64,000 nucleotides of DNA, from positions 491,179-555,178 of the forward strand of contig NZ_JAPHUF010000012.1 in NCBI RefSeq assembly GCF_026196735.1, read 5' to 3'. The position numbers were made by a program, and so were the translations under genes. The notes beneath the pieces are model-generated. The model was not told the origin of the DNA, searched no databases, and saw nothing but the letters and a program-made list of their open reading frames with translations. Source of the stretch: Sulfurimonas sp. (lineage in GTDB: Bacteria > Campylobacterota > Campylobacteria > Campylobacterales > Sulfurimonadaceae). Below, piece after piece: positions 46,612 to 56,358 of this stretch (positions are counted from its first letter, which is position 1; each line of letters begins with the position of its first letter).

Positions 46612-48338
46612 ATTTTTGACTGAATAGTCATCTTTTTAGCTTCAAACAGTTCTACAGCTTTTTGAACCATAGGTTCATTTTTGATTTCTACGCCATCTAT
46701 CTCTTTTGTTGATTCCTCGCTGCTTTGGCAGTTAGTTACACAGCTGGCACTTCCGCCGATTTCAGCGTCTTCAACCATCGATGTTGATTGAGTGTGTTGC
46801 ATTGTAGGTTGTTGTATGTGTGTTTCTTTTTCTTCGTGAGGTTCTTGAAACTCATCGGTTTTTGTGCAGGCTTGATGTTTGATTTTTGTCTCAAACCCAA
46901 AAACTTCTCTAACTAGTTGTTTTATAGCGGAATATCCATGAGTCAAAGTTTTTTTACAATCTTCATCTGCACAGCTTTCCCATGTTAAAACACTATTTTC
47001 ATAAGAGATGAAACTAATGCTTTTATCAAAACACTGACCAAGTTCAAAGTTTCTGTCTTTTATCTTATTTATGAGTTCTTCAAATTTTTCATTTACTTTA
47101 GGTTTAGACTCTTCGAGTCTATTAACTTCTGTGTCTTGGTTAGATTCACTCGAAGAGTCTGGATTTACATGTATAATAGGAGTCTCATCTTGCATAGGTA
47201 TTTTAACTGACTCTTGAGTTGTCGCAGATTGAGTTGGCTCTGTCATAGATTGAACAACAGGAGGTCTATGAATCTCTTTTTGCAGGGACTCTATCATCTG
47301 GTCAACTTCTTTTATGCGAAGAGCTTCAATCATCTTGAAAAATATAAGAGATAAAACAAAAGAGCCATCAGCATTTATGCTAAAGAGATATTTTGAATCG
47401 CTGAGTATTCTAAAGAATCTGTCTAAAACGAGTGTAGAGTAGAGTGCATCTGAAGCATACATTTTTTCTTTAAGATATGCTATTAGTTCATCTACAACCA
47501 TCTCCGCTTCATAATCTTCTAAAACTTTTATAAGCTCTACAAGTCTTGCATAATCTTTTGCAAAAACAGCGCTAAACAGTTCGCCTATAAAAGCAGGGTC
47601 AACAAGACCAAGCATATCTGTGACTGTTCGTACATCAACATGGTTTTTAGAGTAGATTATGGCTTGGTCAAGTAGTGTGAGAGTATCTCTAAGACTTCCG
47701 CTTCCGCTTCTTGCTAGTATCTCTAAGGCATCTGCTTCGTACTTGATGCCCTCAAGGTTCAATATATGTGCCAAATGGTCTATGATTTTATTTGTCGCAA
47801 TAGATTTAAATCTAAAGTGCTGAGTACGACTGAGTATAGTCGCGGGAAGTTTTAGCGGGTCAGTCGTAGCTAAAATAAACTTTACATATTCAGGCGGCTC
47901 TTCAAGAGTTTTAAGAAGAGCGTTAAAAGCTTCTTTAGTTAACATGTGAACTTCATCTATGATAAATATTTTATATCTTGCCGTTGCAGGTCTATATTTT
48001 GTCTGCTCTATCAAATCTCTAATATCATCAATCTTTCTAGATGATGCAGCATCCATCTCTACGATATCCATATGGCGGTTTTCAAGTGCTAATGTACAGT
48101 TTTGACAATTACCGCATGGTTGATGACTCATGCCTTGCTCGCAGATGAGAGCTTTTGCAAAAATTCGTGCTGTAGAGGTTTTTCCACTTCCTCGAAGTCC
48201 AGAAAAAAGGTATGCATGGGAAAGTCTGTTGGAGTCAAGTGCTAACGAAAGAGTCTGTGAGATGGTCTCTTGACCAATAAGTTCATCAAAGTTGATAGGT
48301 CTATATTTTCGCGCTAATACTTCAGAAGACTCTTTCAC
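46608..48338 (-). CDS. dnaX: DNA polymerase III subunit gamma/tau
   Basis: 576 residues, GTG start. AAA+ clamp-loader domain with Walker A FSGLRGSGKTSTARI, four zinc Cys (CEQG...CGNCQNC), FIIDEVHMLTKEAFNALLKT and the SRC-like arginine finger ATILSRTQHFRF. The C-terminal third is hydrophilic and variable, serving as the tau-like extension. It loads the sliding clamp for replication. It converges with the histidine kinase gene, overlapping it by 4 nt. Confidence 0.96.
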   Translation of the reverse strand: MKESSEVLARKYRPINFDELIGQETISQTLSLALDSNRLSHAYLFSGLRGSGKTSTARIFAKALICEQGMSHQPCGNCQNCTLALENRHMDIVEMDAASSRKIDDIRDLIEQTKYRPATARYKIFIIDEVHMLTKEAFNALLKTLEEPPEYVKFILATTDPLKLPATILSRTQHFRFKSIATNKIIDHLAHILNLEGIKYEADALEILARSGSGSLRDTLTLLDQAIIYSKNHVDVRTVTDMLGLVDPAFIGELFSAVFAKDYARLVELIKVLEDYEAEMVVDELIAYLKEKMYASDALYSTLVLDRFFRILSDSKYLFSINADGSFVLSLIFFKMIEALRIKEVDQMIESLQKEIHRPPVVQSMTEPTQSATTQESVKIPMQDETPIIHVNPDSSSESNQDTEVNRLEESKPKVNEKFEELINKIKDRNFELGQCFDKSISFISYENSVLTWESCADEDCKKTLTHGYSAIKQLVREVFGFETKIKHQACTKTDEFQEPHEEKETHIQQPTMQHTQSTSMVEDAEIGGSASCVTNCQSSEESTKEIDGVEIKNEPMVQKAVELFEAKKMTIQSKI

Positions 48339-48543
48339 ACATACACTCCATTTATTATTTATACGGATTTTATCATTTTAAGAGTTAATCTATCATCAAT
48401 AATTTGATTTTGTCTTTATAAAGTTTAATAACTTCATTTTGTTCAGTTCATATAGGAAAATTTAATTAATAGGATGATAGTATTTCAATAGAAAAATTAT
48501 TTTTAGACTCTAAAATATTTTAAGTTGTTCAAAACGGAAATTA

Positions 48544-49590
48544 ATGACAAGTAGTAAACACAAAATGCTTATTCTCAGTTATAACGGACTGATAGAAGAA
48601 CCTATGATATCATCACTGATAAACTCAATCACTCGCCAAGTTGACATAATCAGTGAAAAAAAAGTCAATGCTGTTTTAGTATCTTTAAAAGGTGCTAAAT
48701 ATGAAGAAGGTGTTGACGAAAGTATACATGTCTTTATTAAAAAGTTAAATGAACTGAGTAAAAAATTAAAAATTATAATATCTTTTGTTGACTACAGTAT
48801 ACCTCTGTATAAACATTTAAAAACTTCCACTAAGGGTACACAGTTAAAACTGTTTAAAAATATAAGTGCGGCTAGAGTATTTTTAGATCCAAAATCATAT
48901 AAAAATGGTCTGCATGTTTTGGTCTATGATGAAGATGAAGAAAACTCTAAAGAACTTTCTAAAGAACTTGCTAAATACGGATACACAGTAGCCAGAGCTA
49001 AAAGTTCTTCAGAGTTTGAAGAACTTGTTAAAAGCAATACTAACGATATAGTAATCACTCACAGTTCATTAAATGCCAAATCTGATTATAAAAATACTCA
49101 AAAAGGACATCTTGCGCTTTCAAAGAAGCTTATTGTAAATTTACCTGTGTTTATGGATACGGCAGTGGAGACATTAGTTTCTTTTACAGGGTTAGAAGCC
49201 CAAAAATCAGCACATAGTATTAAAAGTTTTGATCTTGCTTTAGCAAAAGATGTAAACTGCGCTGTTATGCATTTTAACGGAGATATAGATGGAAGTTTTG
49301 TTCTTTTATTTCCGATGGATATTACTCTTATTGCTATGGAATCACTTCTTGGTGAAAAGATAGATGAGAATGATACTCCAAGCATTATGGATGGAATAGG
49401 CGAATTTTGTAATGTGATTACAGGTGCTACAAAAACAGCCTTTTCCTCTAAAGATATAAAAGTAATTTTTGATTTGCCTAAAACATACAGCTCAACAGAG
49501 GAAATGCGCGCCGATATAGGAAACAACAATGGCGTTTGGATTGATATGAAATTAGCTGGCAAACCTTTTTATATGTTTATTACAAAGTAG
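48544..49590 (+). CDS. STAS-REC-CheX signalling protein (paralogue of 18128-19522)
   Basis: 348 residues. An STAS-like domain (about 1-115) is followed by a degenerate receiver (about 122-180, GLHVLVYDEDEENSKELSKE) in which the phosphoacceptor position reads IVITHS, so it probably cannot be phosphorylated. The C-terminal CheX domain (about 190-348) keeps the ExxN pair as EFCN (E287, N290), 62 residues from the end. Compared with the paralogue it lacks the second STAS-like part. CheY-phosphate removal is the expected activity; the partner is unknown. The gene stands alone upstream of a hybrid kinase. Confidence 0.75.
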   Translation: MTSSKHKMLILSYNGLIEEPMISSLINSITRQVDIISEKKVNAVLVSLKGAKYEEGVDESIHVFIKKLNELSKKLKIIISFVDYSIPLYKHLKTSTKGTQLKLFKNISAARVFLDPKSYKNGLHVLVYDEDEENSKELSKELAKYGYTVARAKSSSEFEELVKSNTNDIVITHSSLNAKSDYKNTQKGHLALSKKLIVNLPVFMDTAVETLVSFTGLEAQKSAHSIKSFDLALAKDVNCAVMHFNGDIDGSFVLLFPMDITLIAMESLLGEKIDENDTPSIMDGIGEFCNVITGATKTAFSSKDIKVIFDLPKTYSSTEEMRADIGNNNGVWIDMKLAGKPFYMFITK

Positions 49591-49743
49591 TCACTAAATC
49601 AAGCGTACTAATTTTACTGTTTTGTTTAGCTTGCAGGAGACATTCCATCAATATATAATTATAAAAGTATGATTAAGTAATTATTTAGAGCAATTGAACT
49701 ATTATGAAGTAATTTGTTTGAATAATGTACCGGAAGTTGTAAA

Positions 49744-51858
49744 ATGAGCGTATTAGGTTTAAAAAGTTTATCAGCATATGTAAGATCAGCATTTGAAGAG
49801 GATTTTAAAAAAGCTGATAAGTTTATGCTATATGTGCTTTTTGTTCATTGGATTGTGGCTGCATTTGTAACATCTTATGAGCATGATACATATGTATTTG
49901 GTTTTATAAATGGCGGTCTAATCTTTGCAATAAATGCAATTTTATACACAAAATACAGCGAAACACCTTTGTTTAGGTATTCTGTTGCCATAAGCATAAT
50001 TCTTTTTTCATCAATTTTTATACAACAACATCTAGGCCGTGTAGAGATGCATTTTCATGTTTTTTTAGCATTGGCAATTTTAACACTTTATAAAGACATA
50101 TACCCCATACTTATTGCAACTGTTACAACGACAATACATCACGCACTTTTTAATTATTTTCAAACCAACAACATAGATATTTTTAGTGTACCGATAAAGA
50201 TATTTAACTATGGAAGTGGTTGGGATATTGTTAGTATGCATGCTATATTTGCAATTACAGAAGGGGTTATACTGGCTTTAATCGTGCGAATGCAGATTCA
50301 AAATCATATTTTACATGTCGAATCAGAGTACAATTTAAAAGAAGAAATACAAGAGAATAAAAAACTAGCCAAAGAGGCTGAACAGTTCATCTCAGCACTA
50401 AATGAAAGTAATATTATTTCAAAAACAGATATTAGCGGCAGGATTACATACGCTAATCAAAAATTTTGTGAATTATCCGGATATTCGCAAGAAGAGTTGT
50501 TAGGAAAGCCGCACAATATAGTTCGTCATCCGGATATGCCGGCGGAGGTATTTAAATCTTTGTGGGATACAATTAAGTCTAAAAAAATCTTCAGAGCTTT
50601 AATTAAAAACCTAGCAAAAAATGGGGAGGAATATTATATAGACTCTACAATCATTCCAATACTAAATGTTGACAATGAGATACAAGAGTACATTGGTGTG
50701 CGATATGATGTGACGGAGATAGTCCAAGCTAGAGAAAAAGCTATTCTCGCTCAAAAAGCTAAAGATACATTTTTAGCAAATATGAGTCATGAACTTCGTA
50801 CTCCGTTAAATTCAATCATAGGTTTTACTAATTTAGCAGACAAAAAATCAGATAGCGAGGAAGTACATAAATATTTGCAAACATCATTGGAGAGTTCAAA
50901 TATACTGCTGGGGTTGATTAATAATATACTAGATATTTCAAAAATACAAAGTGGCAAGTTCTCTATAACTAAGGAGCCATTTTTTGTCTATGACAACCTG
51001 CTAAAACTCTTAAAACCATTTGAACTTGAATCTCATAAAAAAGATATTTCATATAAGTATGATATTGTTATGAAAAACGACTTAAAACTAAATGGCGACT
51101 GGCAGCGAATATCTCAAATAATAATGAATATGATTTCAAATGCAATAAAATTTACTTCTGAAGGCGGGACTGTAACAGTAGTGACAAGCTATGAGCATGC
51201 AATGTTTACATGTAGTGTAATTGACAACGGTATTGGGCTAAGTGAAGATGCGCAAAATCATATTTTTAATGCTTTTGAACAAGCCGATACTTCAACAACC
51301 AGAGAGTACGGCGGAACAGGGCTTGGGCTGAGTATATCACTTCAGCTAGCGCAATTGATGGATGGTGAATTAAATATGAAAAGCACTTTGGGAGAAGGTT
51401 CTGTATTTACATTGACGATACCATTAAAAAGTGTAGATGGCGACAAAAAGCAAATAAGTAATAATCAAGAGATAGACAGTGAGGCTAGAGAGGAGTTATC
51501 TGGACACATACTTGTAGCAGAGGATAACATAACAAATCAAATGTTGATTAAAATAATGATTGGTGAGTATGGTTTGACATGTGATATTGCAAATGATGGA
51601 CTTGAAGCCATTAAGATGTACAGCAGTGACAAATATGACCTTGTTTTAATGGATGAAAATATGCCAAATATGAGCGGAACTGAAGCTATCCAAATAATAC
51701 GATTAAATCACTCAAGCGTCGTCCCAATAATAGTTGTATCTGCAAATACAATGAAGGGTGACCGTGAGAGATTTTTTAAAGAGGGTGCGGATGGATTTAT
51801 TGCAAAACCAATAAATGAAGAGATACTCTACGGTGAATTAAAAAAATTCTTAACTTAA
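49744..51858 (+). CDS. PAS hybrid histidine kinase with a His-rich membrane module
   Basis: 704 residues. About six membrane helices (25-185) with EMHFHVF at 101-107 and TIHHALFN at 130-137 in or near the membrane; then an Aer-type PAS (about 222-325, GRITYANQKFCELSGYS and HNIVRHPDMP), HisKA with H349 in ANMSHELRTPLNSIIG, an ATPase domain (DNGIGLSEDA, GGTGLGLSIS), and a C-terminal receiver (ILVAEDNITNQ, D637 in LVLMDENMP). The PAS may bind flavin, as in Aer. It lies downstream of a CheX-domain gene. Confidence 0.92.
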   Translation: MSVLGLKSLSAYVRSAFEEDFKKADKFMLYVLFVHWIVAAFVTSYEHDTYVFGFINGGLIFAINAILYTKYSETPLFRYSVAISIILFSSIFIQQHLGRVEMHFHVFLALAILTLYKDIYPILIATVTTTIHHALFNYFQTNNIDIFSVPIKIFNYGSGWDIVSMHAIFAITEGVILALIVRMQIQNHILHVESEYNLKEEIQENKKLAKEAEQFISALNESNIISKTDISGRITYANQKFCELSGYSQEELLGKPHNIVRHPDMPAEVFKSLWDTIKSKKIFRALIKNLAKNGEEYYIDSTIIPILNVDNEIQEYIGVRYDVTEIVQAREKAILAQKAKDTFLANMSHELRTPLNSIIGFTNLADKKSDSEEVHKYLQTSLESSNILLGLINNILDISKIQSGKFSITKEPFFVYDNLLKLLKPFELESHKKDISYKYDIVMKNDLKLNGDWQRISQIIMNMISNAIKFTSEGGTVTVVTSYEHAMFTCSVIDNGIGLSEDAQNHIFNAFEQADTSTTREYGGTGLGLSISLQLAQLMDGELNMKSTLGEGSVFTLTIPLKSVDGDKKQISNNQEIDSEAREELSGHILVAEDNITNQMLIKIMIGEYGLTCDIANDGLEAIKMYSSDKYDLVLMDENMPNMSGTEAIQIIRLNHSSVVPIIVVSANTMKGDRERFFKEGADGFIAKPINEEILYGELKKFLT

Positions 51859-51863
51859 TATGT

Positions 51864-52607
51864 TTAAATATTTAGCCATTTTTTCCCAACAGCTCTCAGG
51901 GCTTCAGGGTTTTCAGAGGCAAAAAATTCTAGTTTTGGTTCTGGGTATTTTTTAGTAAACTCAAAGTTTTGTTCTAGATACTCAACGATAGCATCTCCAG
52001 AATGAATAAGTATAGTATTTTTAGAAAAATGCTTCTGAAGTGCATCTGAAATGAGGGGAAAATGTGTACAGCCCAAGATAATTGCATCCGGAGTTGTTGT
52101 TTGAGCAAAGTAGTGTCTAAATATAGCTTCTATGATTTCACCATCGTAAATCTCATCTTCAACAAGCGGAACAAATAGTCCTGTTGCTTTTGCATGAAGA
52201 TTTTTAAAGTCTAGTTTGTTGAGTCCAATCTCATAGGCTTTAGAGCTAATAGTAGCTTTTGTACCTAAAATAAGAATATTTGAATTTTTGTCTGTTAAAG
52301 CATTTGAAGTAGCTAAAACACCGGCTTCAACAACTCCAATAATAGGAAATGATGAAACTTCTCTCATATCATCTAGCGCATAAGCACTAACTGTATTACA
52401 AGCAACTATCATAAGGTCTATATCAAAGTTTTTGAAAAACTCTACAGCTTCAATAGCGTAGCGAACGATTGTAGTTTTATCTTTACTGCCATAAGGAACA
52501 CGAGCTGTGTCCCCAAAGTAGATTATCTCTTCAAAAAGCTGGTGCTTTAATAGTGATTTTACAACCGTTAGACCGCCAATACCACTATCAAAAACACCTA
52601 TTTTCAT
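51864..52607 (-). CDS. murI: Glutamate racemase
   Basis: 247 residues. It makes D-glutamate for peptidoglycan. The two catalytic Cys are in MIVACNTVSAYAL and ILGCTHFPLIS, and the start GVFDSGIGGLTVVKSLL and IYFGDTARVPYG are characteristic. The ATG overlaps the rho stop by one base (TAATG), a coupling and gene order that I recall in H. pylori as well. Confidence 0.96.
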   Translation of the reverse strand: MKIGVFDSGIGGLTVVKSLLKHQLFEEIIYFGDTARVPYGSKDKTTIVRYAIEAVEFFKNFDIDLMIVACNTVSAYALDDMREVSSFPIIGVVEAGVLATSNALTDKNSNILILGTKATISSKAYEIGLNKLDFKNLHAKATGLFVPLVEDEIYDGEIIEAIFRHYFAQTTTPDAIILGCTHFPLISDALQKHFSKNTILIHSGDAIVEYLEQNFEFTKKYPEPKLEFFASENPEALRAVGKKWLNI

Positions 52608-53947
52608 TATGAGTTTGTATTCATGCTTTCTAAGAACTCTTCGTTTGTGGCTTTTTTACCCATAGTAGAGTAAACAAATTTAAGTGCTTCAATTTCGTTT
52701 TCTTGTTTATGTATCATTTGACGAAGGATAAATACTTTTTGCAGAGTCTCAGGACCGATAAGAAGTTCATCTTTACGAGTTCCAGATTTAAGGATATCGA
52801 TTGCAGGGAAGATTCTTCTATCAGCAATTTTTCTATCAAGAACAACCTCTGAGTTACCTGTACCTTTAAACTCTTCAAAGATAACTTCATCCATTCTGCT
52901 TCCCGTATCAACAAGTGCAGTCGCAATAATTGTTAAACTTCCGCCGTTTTCAATATTTCTAGCAGCACCGAAGAATCTTTTTGGACGATGAAGAGCATTT
53001 GCATCAACACCACCTGAGAGAACTTTACCGCTTGAAGGGGTTACCGTATTGTAAGCACGAGCAAGACGAGTGATAGAGTCTAAAAGAATTACAACATCAC
53101 GCCCAAGCTCAACGCGTCTTTTTGCTTTTTCGATAACCATCTCGGCAACTTTAACATGATTTTTAGCAGGCATATCAAAAGTAGAACTATAAACCTCACC
53201 CTTAACACTTCTCTCCATATCCGTTACCTCTTCAGGTCTCTCATCAACAAGCAAAACCATAAGGTCAATCTCTGGATGGTTGTGCGTGATACCGTGAGCA
53301 ATTTCTTTTAAAAGTTCAGTTTTACCGCTTCTAGGAGGTGCAACTATAAGACCACGCTGACCTTTACCAATAGGTGAAAAAAGGTCAAGCATACGACCTG
53401 TTAATCCCTTTTCTTTGTACTCAAGTTTGATTTGATCCATTGCGTAGAGTGGTGTGAGGTTTTCAAACAGAGGTCTTTTTTTGCTCTCTTCAGGAGGAAG
53501 TGAGTTAACTGCTTCTATTTTGATTAAAGCATAATATCTTTCTTGATCTTTTGGAGGGCGTACTTGACCGGTTACAACATCACCGTTACGAAGAGCAAAT
53601 CTTTTAATCTGCGTGTTTGACACATAAGCATCATTTATACTCTCATTGAAACTTTTGTCAATAGAACGAATAAAGCCATAACCGTCTTGCATGATTTCTA
53701 AGATACCGCTAAAGAGTATAAAGCCGCCTTGTTCAGTTTGTGCTTTTAAGATTTCAAAAATAATATCTTGTCGTTTTAGTTCATTTGGATTTTCAACATT
53801 TAACTCAGTTGCTAAAGCAGTTAAAACTTCAATACTTGCAACACGAAGTTCTTCTACGCTTGCGCCTTTTACAGGTTTATGTGTTCTTTGTTTTGAGTTG
53901 TTTTTGTTGTTGTTTTTACGCGGTTGATGTGAATTATTTTCACTCAT
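52607..53947 (-). CDS. rho: Transcription termination factor Rho
   Basis: 446 residues. A basic, Asn/Lys-rich N-terminus (about 1-28) precedes the RNA-binding cold-shock-like domain ([15 protein letters not shown]). The RecA-like ATPase has Walker [29 protein letters not shown], the Q-loop region and the R-loop in [16 protein letters not shown], and ends with [16 protein letters not shown]. It is a hexameric helicase ending transcription. It leads the rho-murI unit. Confidence 0.97.
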   Translation of the reverse strand: MSENNSHQPRKNNNKNNSKQRTHKPVKGASVEELRVASIEVLTALATELNVENPNELKRQDIIFEILKAQTEQGGFILFSGILEIMQDGYGFIRSIDKSFNESINDAYVSNTQIKRFALRNGDVVTGQVRPPKDQERYYALIKIEAVNSLPPEESKKRPLFENLTPLYAMDQIKLEYKEKGLTGRMLDLFSPIGKGQRGLIVAPPRSGKTELLKEIAHGITHNHPEIDLMVLLVDERPEEVTDMERSVKGEVYSSTFDMPAKNHVKVAEMVIEKAKRRVELGRDVVILLDSITRLARAYNTVTPSSGKVLSGGVDANALHRPKRFFGAARNIENGGSLTIIATALVDTGSRMDEVIFEEFKGTGNSEVVLDRKIADRRIFPAIDILKSGTRKDELLIGPETLQKVFILRQMIHKQENEIEALKFVYSTMGKKATNEEFLESMNTNS

Positions 53948-54061
53948 ATGGTAGTCACCTCGGTTTTTTTGAATTTTTGCAGGGGAGAGTTGATTAAATA
54001 TACTTACTGTATTTTTCTTAAAACATAATTTTACACTAAAAAAACTTCTAAAGTCAAGTTT

Positions 54062-55198
54062 TCATACTTTTAAGCTTGAAATAGCGTCAACAACTCCTGA
54101 GATATTTACTTTTGCTTCGTTTAATGTTTTTTGAGTTCTCTCTGCAAGTTTTCTTACTTCATCAGCGACAACAGCGAAGCCTCGTCCATGTTCACCCGCT
54201 CGTGCAGCTTCAATTGCGGCATTAAGTGCAAGAAGATTTGTTTGATCGGCAATGTCGGCAATAGTATCAAGAATGACAAAGATATCTTGACTTTGGTGTT
54301 CAAGAGAGCCTAACTGCTCGTCAAAAGAGGCTTTTTTAATATCTTGTGCTTTATTTAAAATCATTGTTTCATCAATTTGCTTCACAAGAGTAGTTTTATC
54401 TTCATTTAGTTTAGTGATTTTTTCATTTAAATCATCAATAACGGTTTTATGTGAGTTTTGCAACTGGCTTACTTGCTCTTGTAGCTCTTTGTTTTTATTG
54501 ATAAGTGTTTCATTTTCATTGCTAATATCAAAAGTTGTTTTTTCAATTGATATATTTTGCTTTTCATTATTGCTTTTTAGAGAATCAATCTCATCTAATA
54601 GATTTGTTTTTTCATCTTCTAAGATTTTTATAGTAGTTTTGTTTAATTCATTTTCTTTTTTAACAGATGAGTTTTTTGAAAAAAAGTAGCTAAGGGTTAA
54701 ACCGATAAACAGAGATAAAATTGAAGCTACAATTGCATAAAAGTAAGAGTCTTTTTCTATAATTTTGTCTTTGTAGATTAGTTTGTCTTTATATACTATT
54801 TTATCCTGATATACAATCTCTTGTTTTGGTAACGCTGCTTGTGCTTTTATAAGACTCAAACCATCTTCACTCATTTTTGTGTATAGTTTTCTAAGCTTTT
54901 CTATCTGAGTTGAGCTTATCTTATTGTTGTGCTCATGAAGTTTTGCAAAAGTTTTTAATGTTTCATTTTTTAAGTCGTCAAGGTTTGAAATCTTTGTTTT
55001 ATCGAGGGACAGAGCAGTTGCAATTTTTTCATGAGTTGATAAAACCAGATAGTAGAGCGTTACTTTCTCTTCAGCAGTTAAGTTTAAAGATATTTTGTCT
55101 ATTTCGCGGTTCAATTTTTCATAATTGTCTTGCACATTGGAGCTAGATGATGCAAGAAGATTTAGTGTAAAAAAAAGTATTAATAAAAGTATTTTCAT
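54062..55198 (-). CDS. Short methyl-accepting-chemotaxis-like receptor
   Basis: 378 residues. Signal peptide (1-17), a helical periplasmic domain (about 20-128), a tandem charged repeat (129-150), a membrane helix (about 152-173), a long coiled coil, and the MCP signalling tip from [20 protein letters not shown] to [17 protein letters not shown] (about 321-363). The protein ends 15 residues later, so the returning helix is very short. No HAMP domain is seen. It should couple to CheA/CheW, but it is much smaller than usual (500 or more). A truncated paralogue lies directly upstream. Confidence 0.85.
   Translation of the reverse strand: MKILLLILFFTLNLLASSSSNVQDNYEKLNREIDKISLNLTAEEKVTLYYLVLSTHEKIATALSLDKTKISNLDDLKNETLKTFAKLHEHNNKISSTQIEKLRKLYTKMSEDGLSLIKAQAALPKQEIVYQDKIVYKDKLIYKDKIIEKDSYFYAIVASILSLFIGLTLSYFFSKNSSVKKENELNKTTIKILEDEKTNLLDEIDSLKSNNEKQNISIEKTTFDISNENETLINKNKELQEQVSQLQNSHKTVIDDLNEKITKLNEDKTTLVKQIDETMILNKAQDIKKASFDEQLGSLEHQSQDIFVILDTIADIADQTNLLALNAAIEAARAGEHGRGFAVVADEVRKLAERTQKTLNEAKVNISGVVDAISSLKV
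54749..54814 (-). repeat. Tandem 18-bp repeat encoding YKDK-type hexapeptides
   Basis: Residues 129-150 of the MCP-like protein read [22 protein letters not shown], three and a half copies of a hexapeptide, just before the membrane helix. Confidence 0.7.
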
Positions 55199-55240
55199 AA
55201 CTGTAGCTTCAGCATTTTTTATACCAAGTAAAGCGTGATT

Positions 55241-55690
55241 TTATTCAAAGATTATTGTTTCTTCAATCTGTTTAAAAAGAGTCTTTTTATCTTTAACCGC
55301 TTTATCGATTTCTTCTTGTAGTTCTGCAATTAATATATTATTAGAAGTTTCCAACTCTTTTAATTGAGCCTGTAGTTCTGAGTTTTTATCAAGAAGTATT
55401 TGATTTTCATTAGCAAAGTATAAAACTTTTTCATCAACTTCTTCAACTAAAGTTTTATTTTTTAGTTCAATATATCTAATCTGACCTTCTAAATTTGTTC
55501 TTTCATCTTCTAAATCTTTTATTGTCATTTGGTTTTTTCGATTTATACTTTTGACATGTAGGCTTTTAAATATAAGAAATCCGATAAATAAACCAAAAAT
55601 AAAGGAAATAATAGGAATAATGATTGCCATATCTGCAGTTGTTATATTGCTCATTTCAAAGTTTAATAGCTCATTTGTCATAGTTTTCAA
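55241..55690 (-). CDS. Truncated paralogue of the adjacent MCP-like receptor
   Basis: 149 residues: one membrane helix (about 21-42), then a coiled coil whose register matches residues of the neighbouring receptor (TIKDLEDERTNL against [30 protein letters not shown] against [30 protein letters not shown] against [12 protein letters not shown]). It stops where the receptor continues into the signalling domain. So it has a membrane anchor and coil but no CheA-binding tip. It may be a partial duplication turned into a dimerisation partner, or a remnant. Confidence 0.7.
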   Translation of the reverse strand: MKTMTNELLNFEMSNITTADMAIIIPIISFIFGLFIGFLIFKSLHVKSINRKNQMTIKDLEDERTNLEGQIRYIELKNKTLVEEVDEKVLYFANENQILLDKNSELQAQLKELETSNNILIAELQEEIDKAVKDKKTLFKQIEETIIFE

Positions 55691-55721
55691 ATAGCATTTT
55701 TTATGCCAATACTAATGACTA

Positions 55722-56282
55722 TTATGCGTATAAGTTTTTGTTAAATTCATCAAACTCTTGAAGTGTTTTTTCAAGTAGTTTTTTTGTTTGTTCAAAAATT
55801 TTATCCATAAGTTCGGCAGTGTCTGTTTTTTCTGGTTTTTGAGGTATTTCTAGTTTTTTTATAGAATCATCAAACATTTTTACGATGTTTGTTTTTATGT
55901 TATTTTTAGCATTTTCATCTCTTTCTTGGCTGGGCTCAAAAATACCTGCTATCTTATGTGCTAGTTGAGTCACGGGAGATTTTGGAGCTGCATCTTGGAG
56001 TTCTTTTAAAAATGAGTCTATAAATGGCTGTGCAATTTTCATAAACGCATCTATCTCTTTTTGGTCTTGTGCATCTATACCGTTGCTATCGATTGAAAAC
56101 TTGAATGACTGCATCGAAGAAAAACTCATGGAAGTTTTAGAGTTGTTCGCGCTTTGTTCATGGCTAAAAGATGTAGATTGATAGTTGGCAAAATCCATCT
56201 TAATGACATCCCCGCTAGAAGTTTTCATGGCTATATTTAAGTCATGTGCTGTATATGAATTGAAATTATATGAAGTGTCCAT
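55722..56282 (-). CDS. Hypothetical protein with a DUF5610-like central part
   Basis: 186 residues, no membrane segment or signal peptide. The N-terminus is rich in Ser, Asn and aromatic residues (SYNFNSYTAHDLNIAMK); a central helical part reads SNGIDAQDQKEIDAFMKIAQ, similar in feel to the DUF5610 domain of hypothetical proteins in marine proteobacteria. The C-terminal 50 residues form an amphipathic helix. The family name is tentative and no function is known. It is upstream of the two MCP-like genes on the same strand. Confidence 0.55.
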   Translation of the reverse strand: MDTSYNFNSYTAHDLNIAMKTSSGDVIKMDFANYQSTSFSHEQSANNSKTSMSFSSMQSFKFSIDSNGIDAQDQKEIDAFMKIAQPFIDSFLKELQDAAPKSPVTQLAHKIAGIFEPSQERDENAKNNIKTNIVKMFDDSIKKLEIPQKPEKTDTAELMDKIFEQTKKLLEKTLQEFDEFNKNLYA

Positions 56283-56358
56283 TTTTTTCCTTCGTTATAT
56301 TAATACTAAACATCGGATAAAAAAGAAAATATTCAAGCAATAATGATAAAATTGCACT

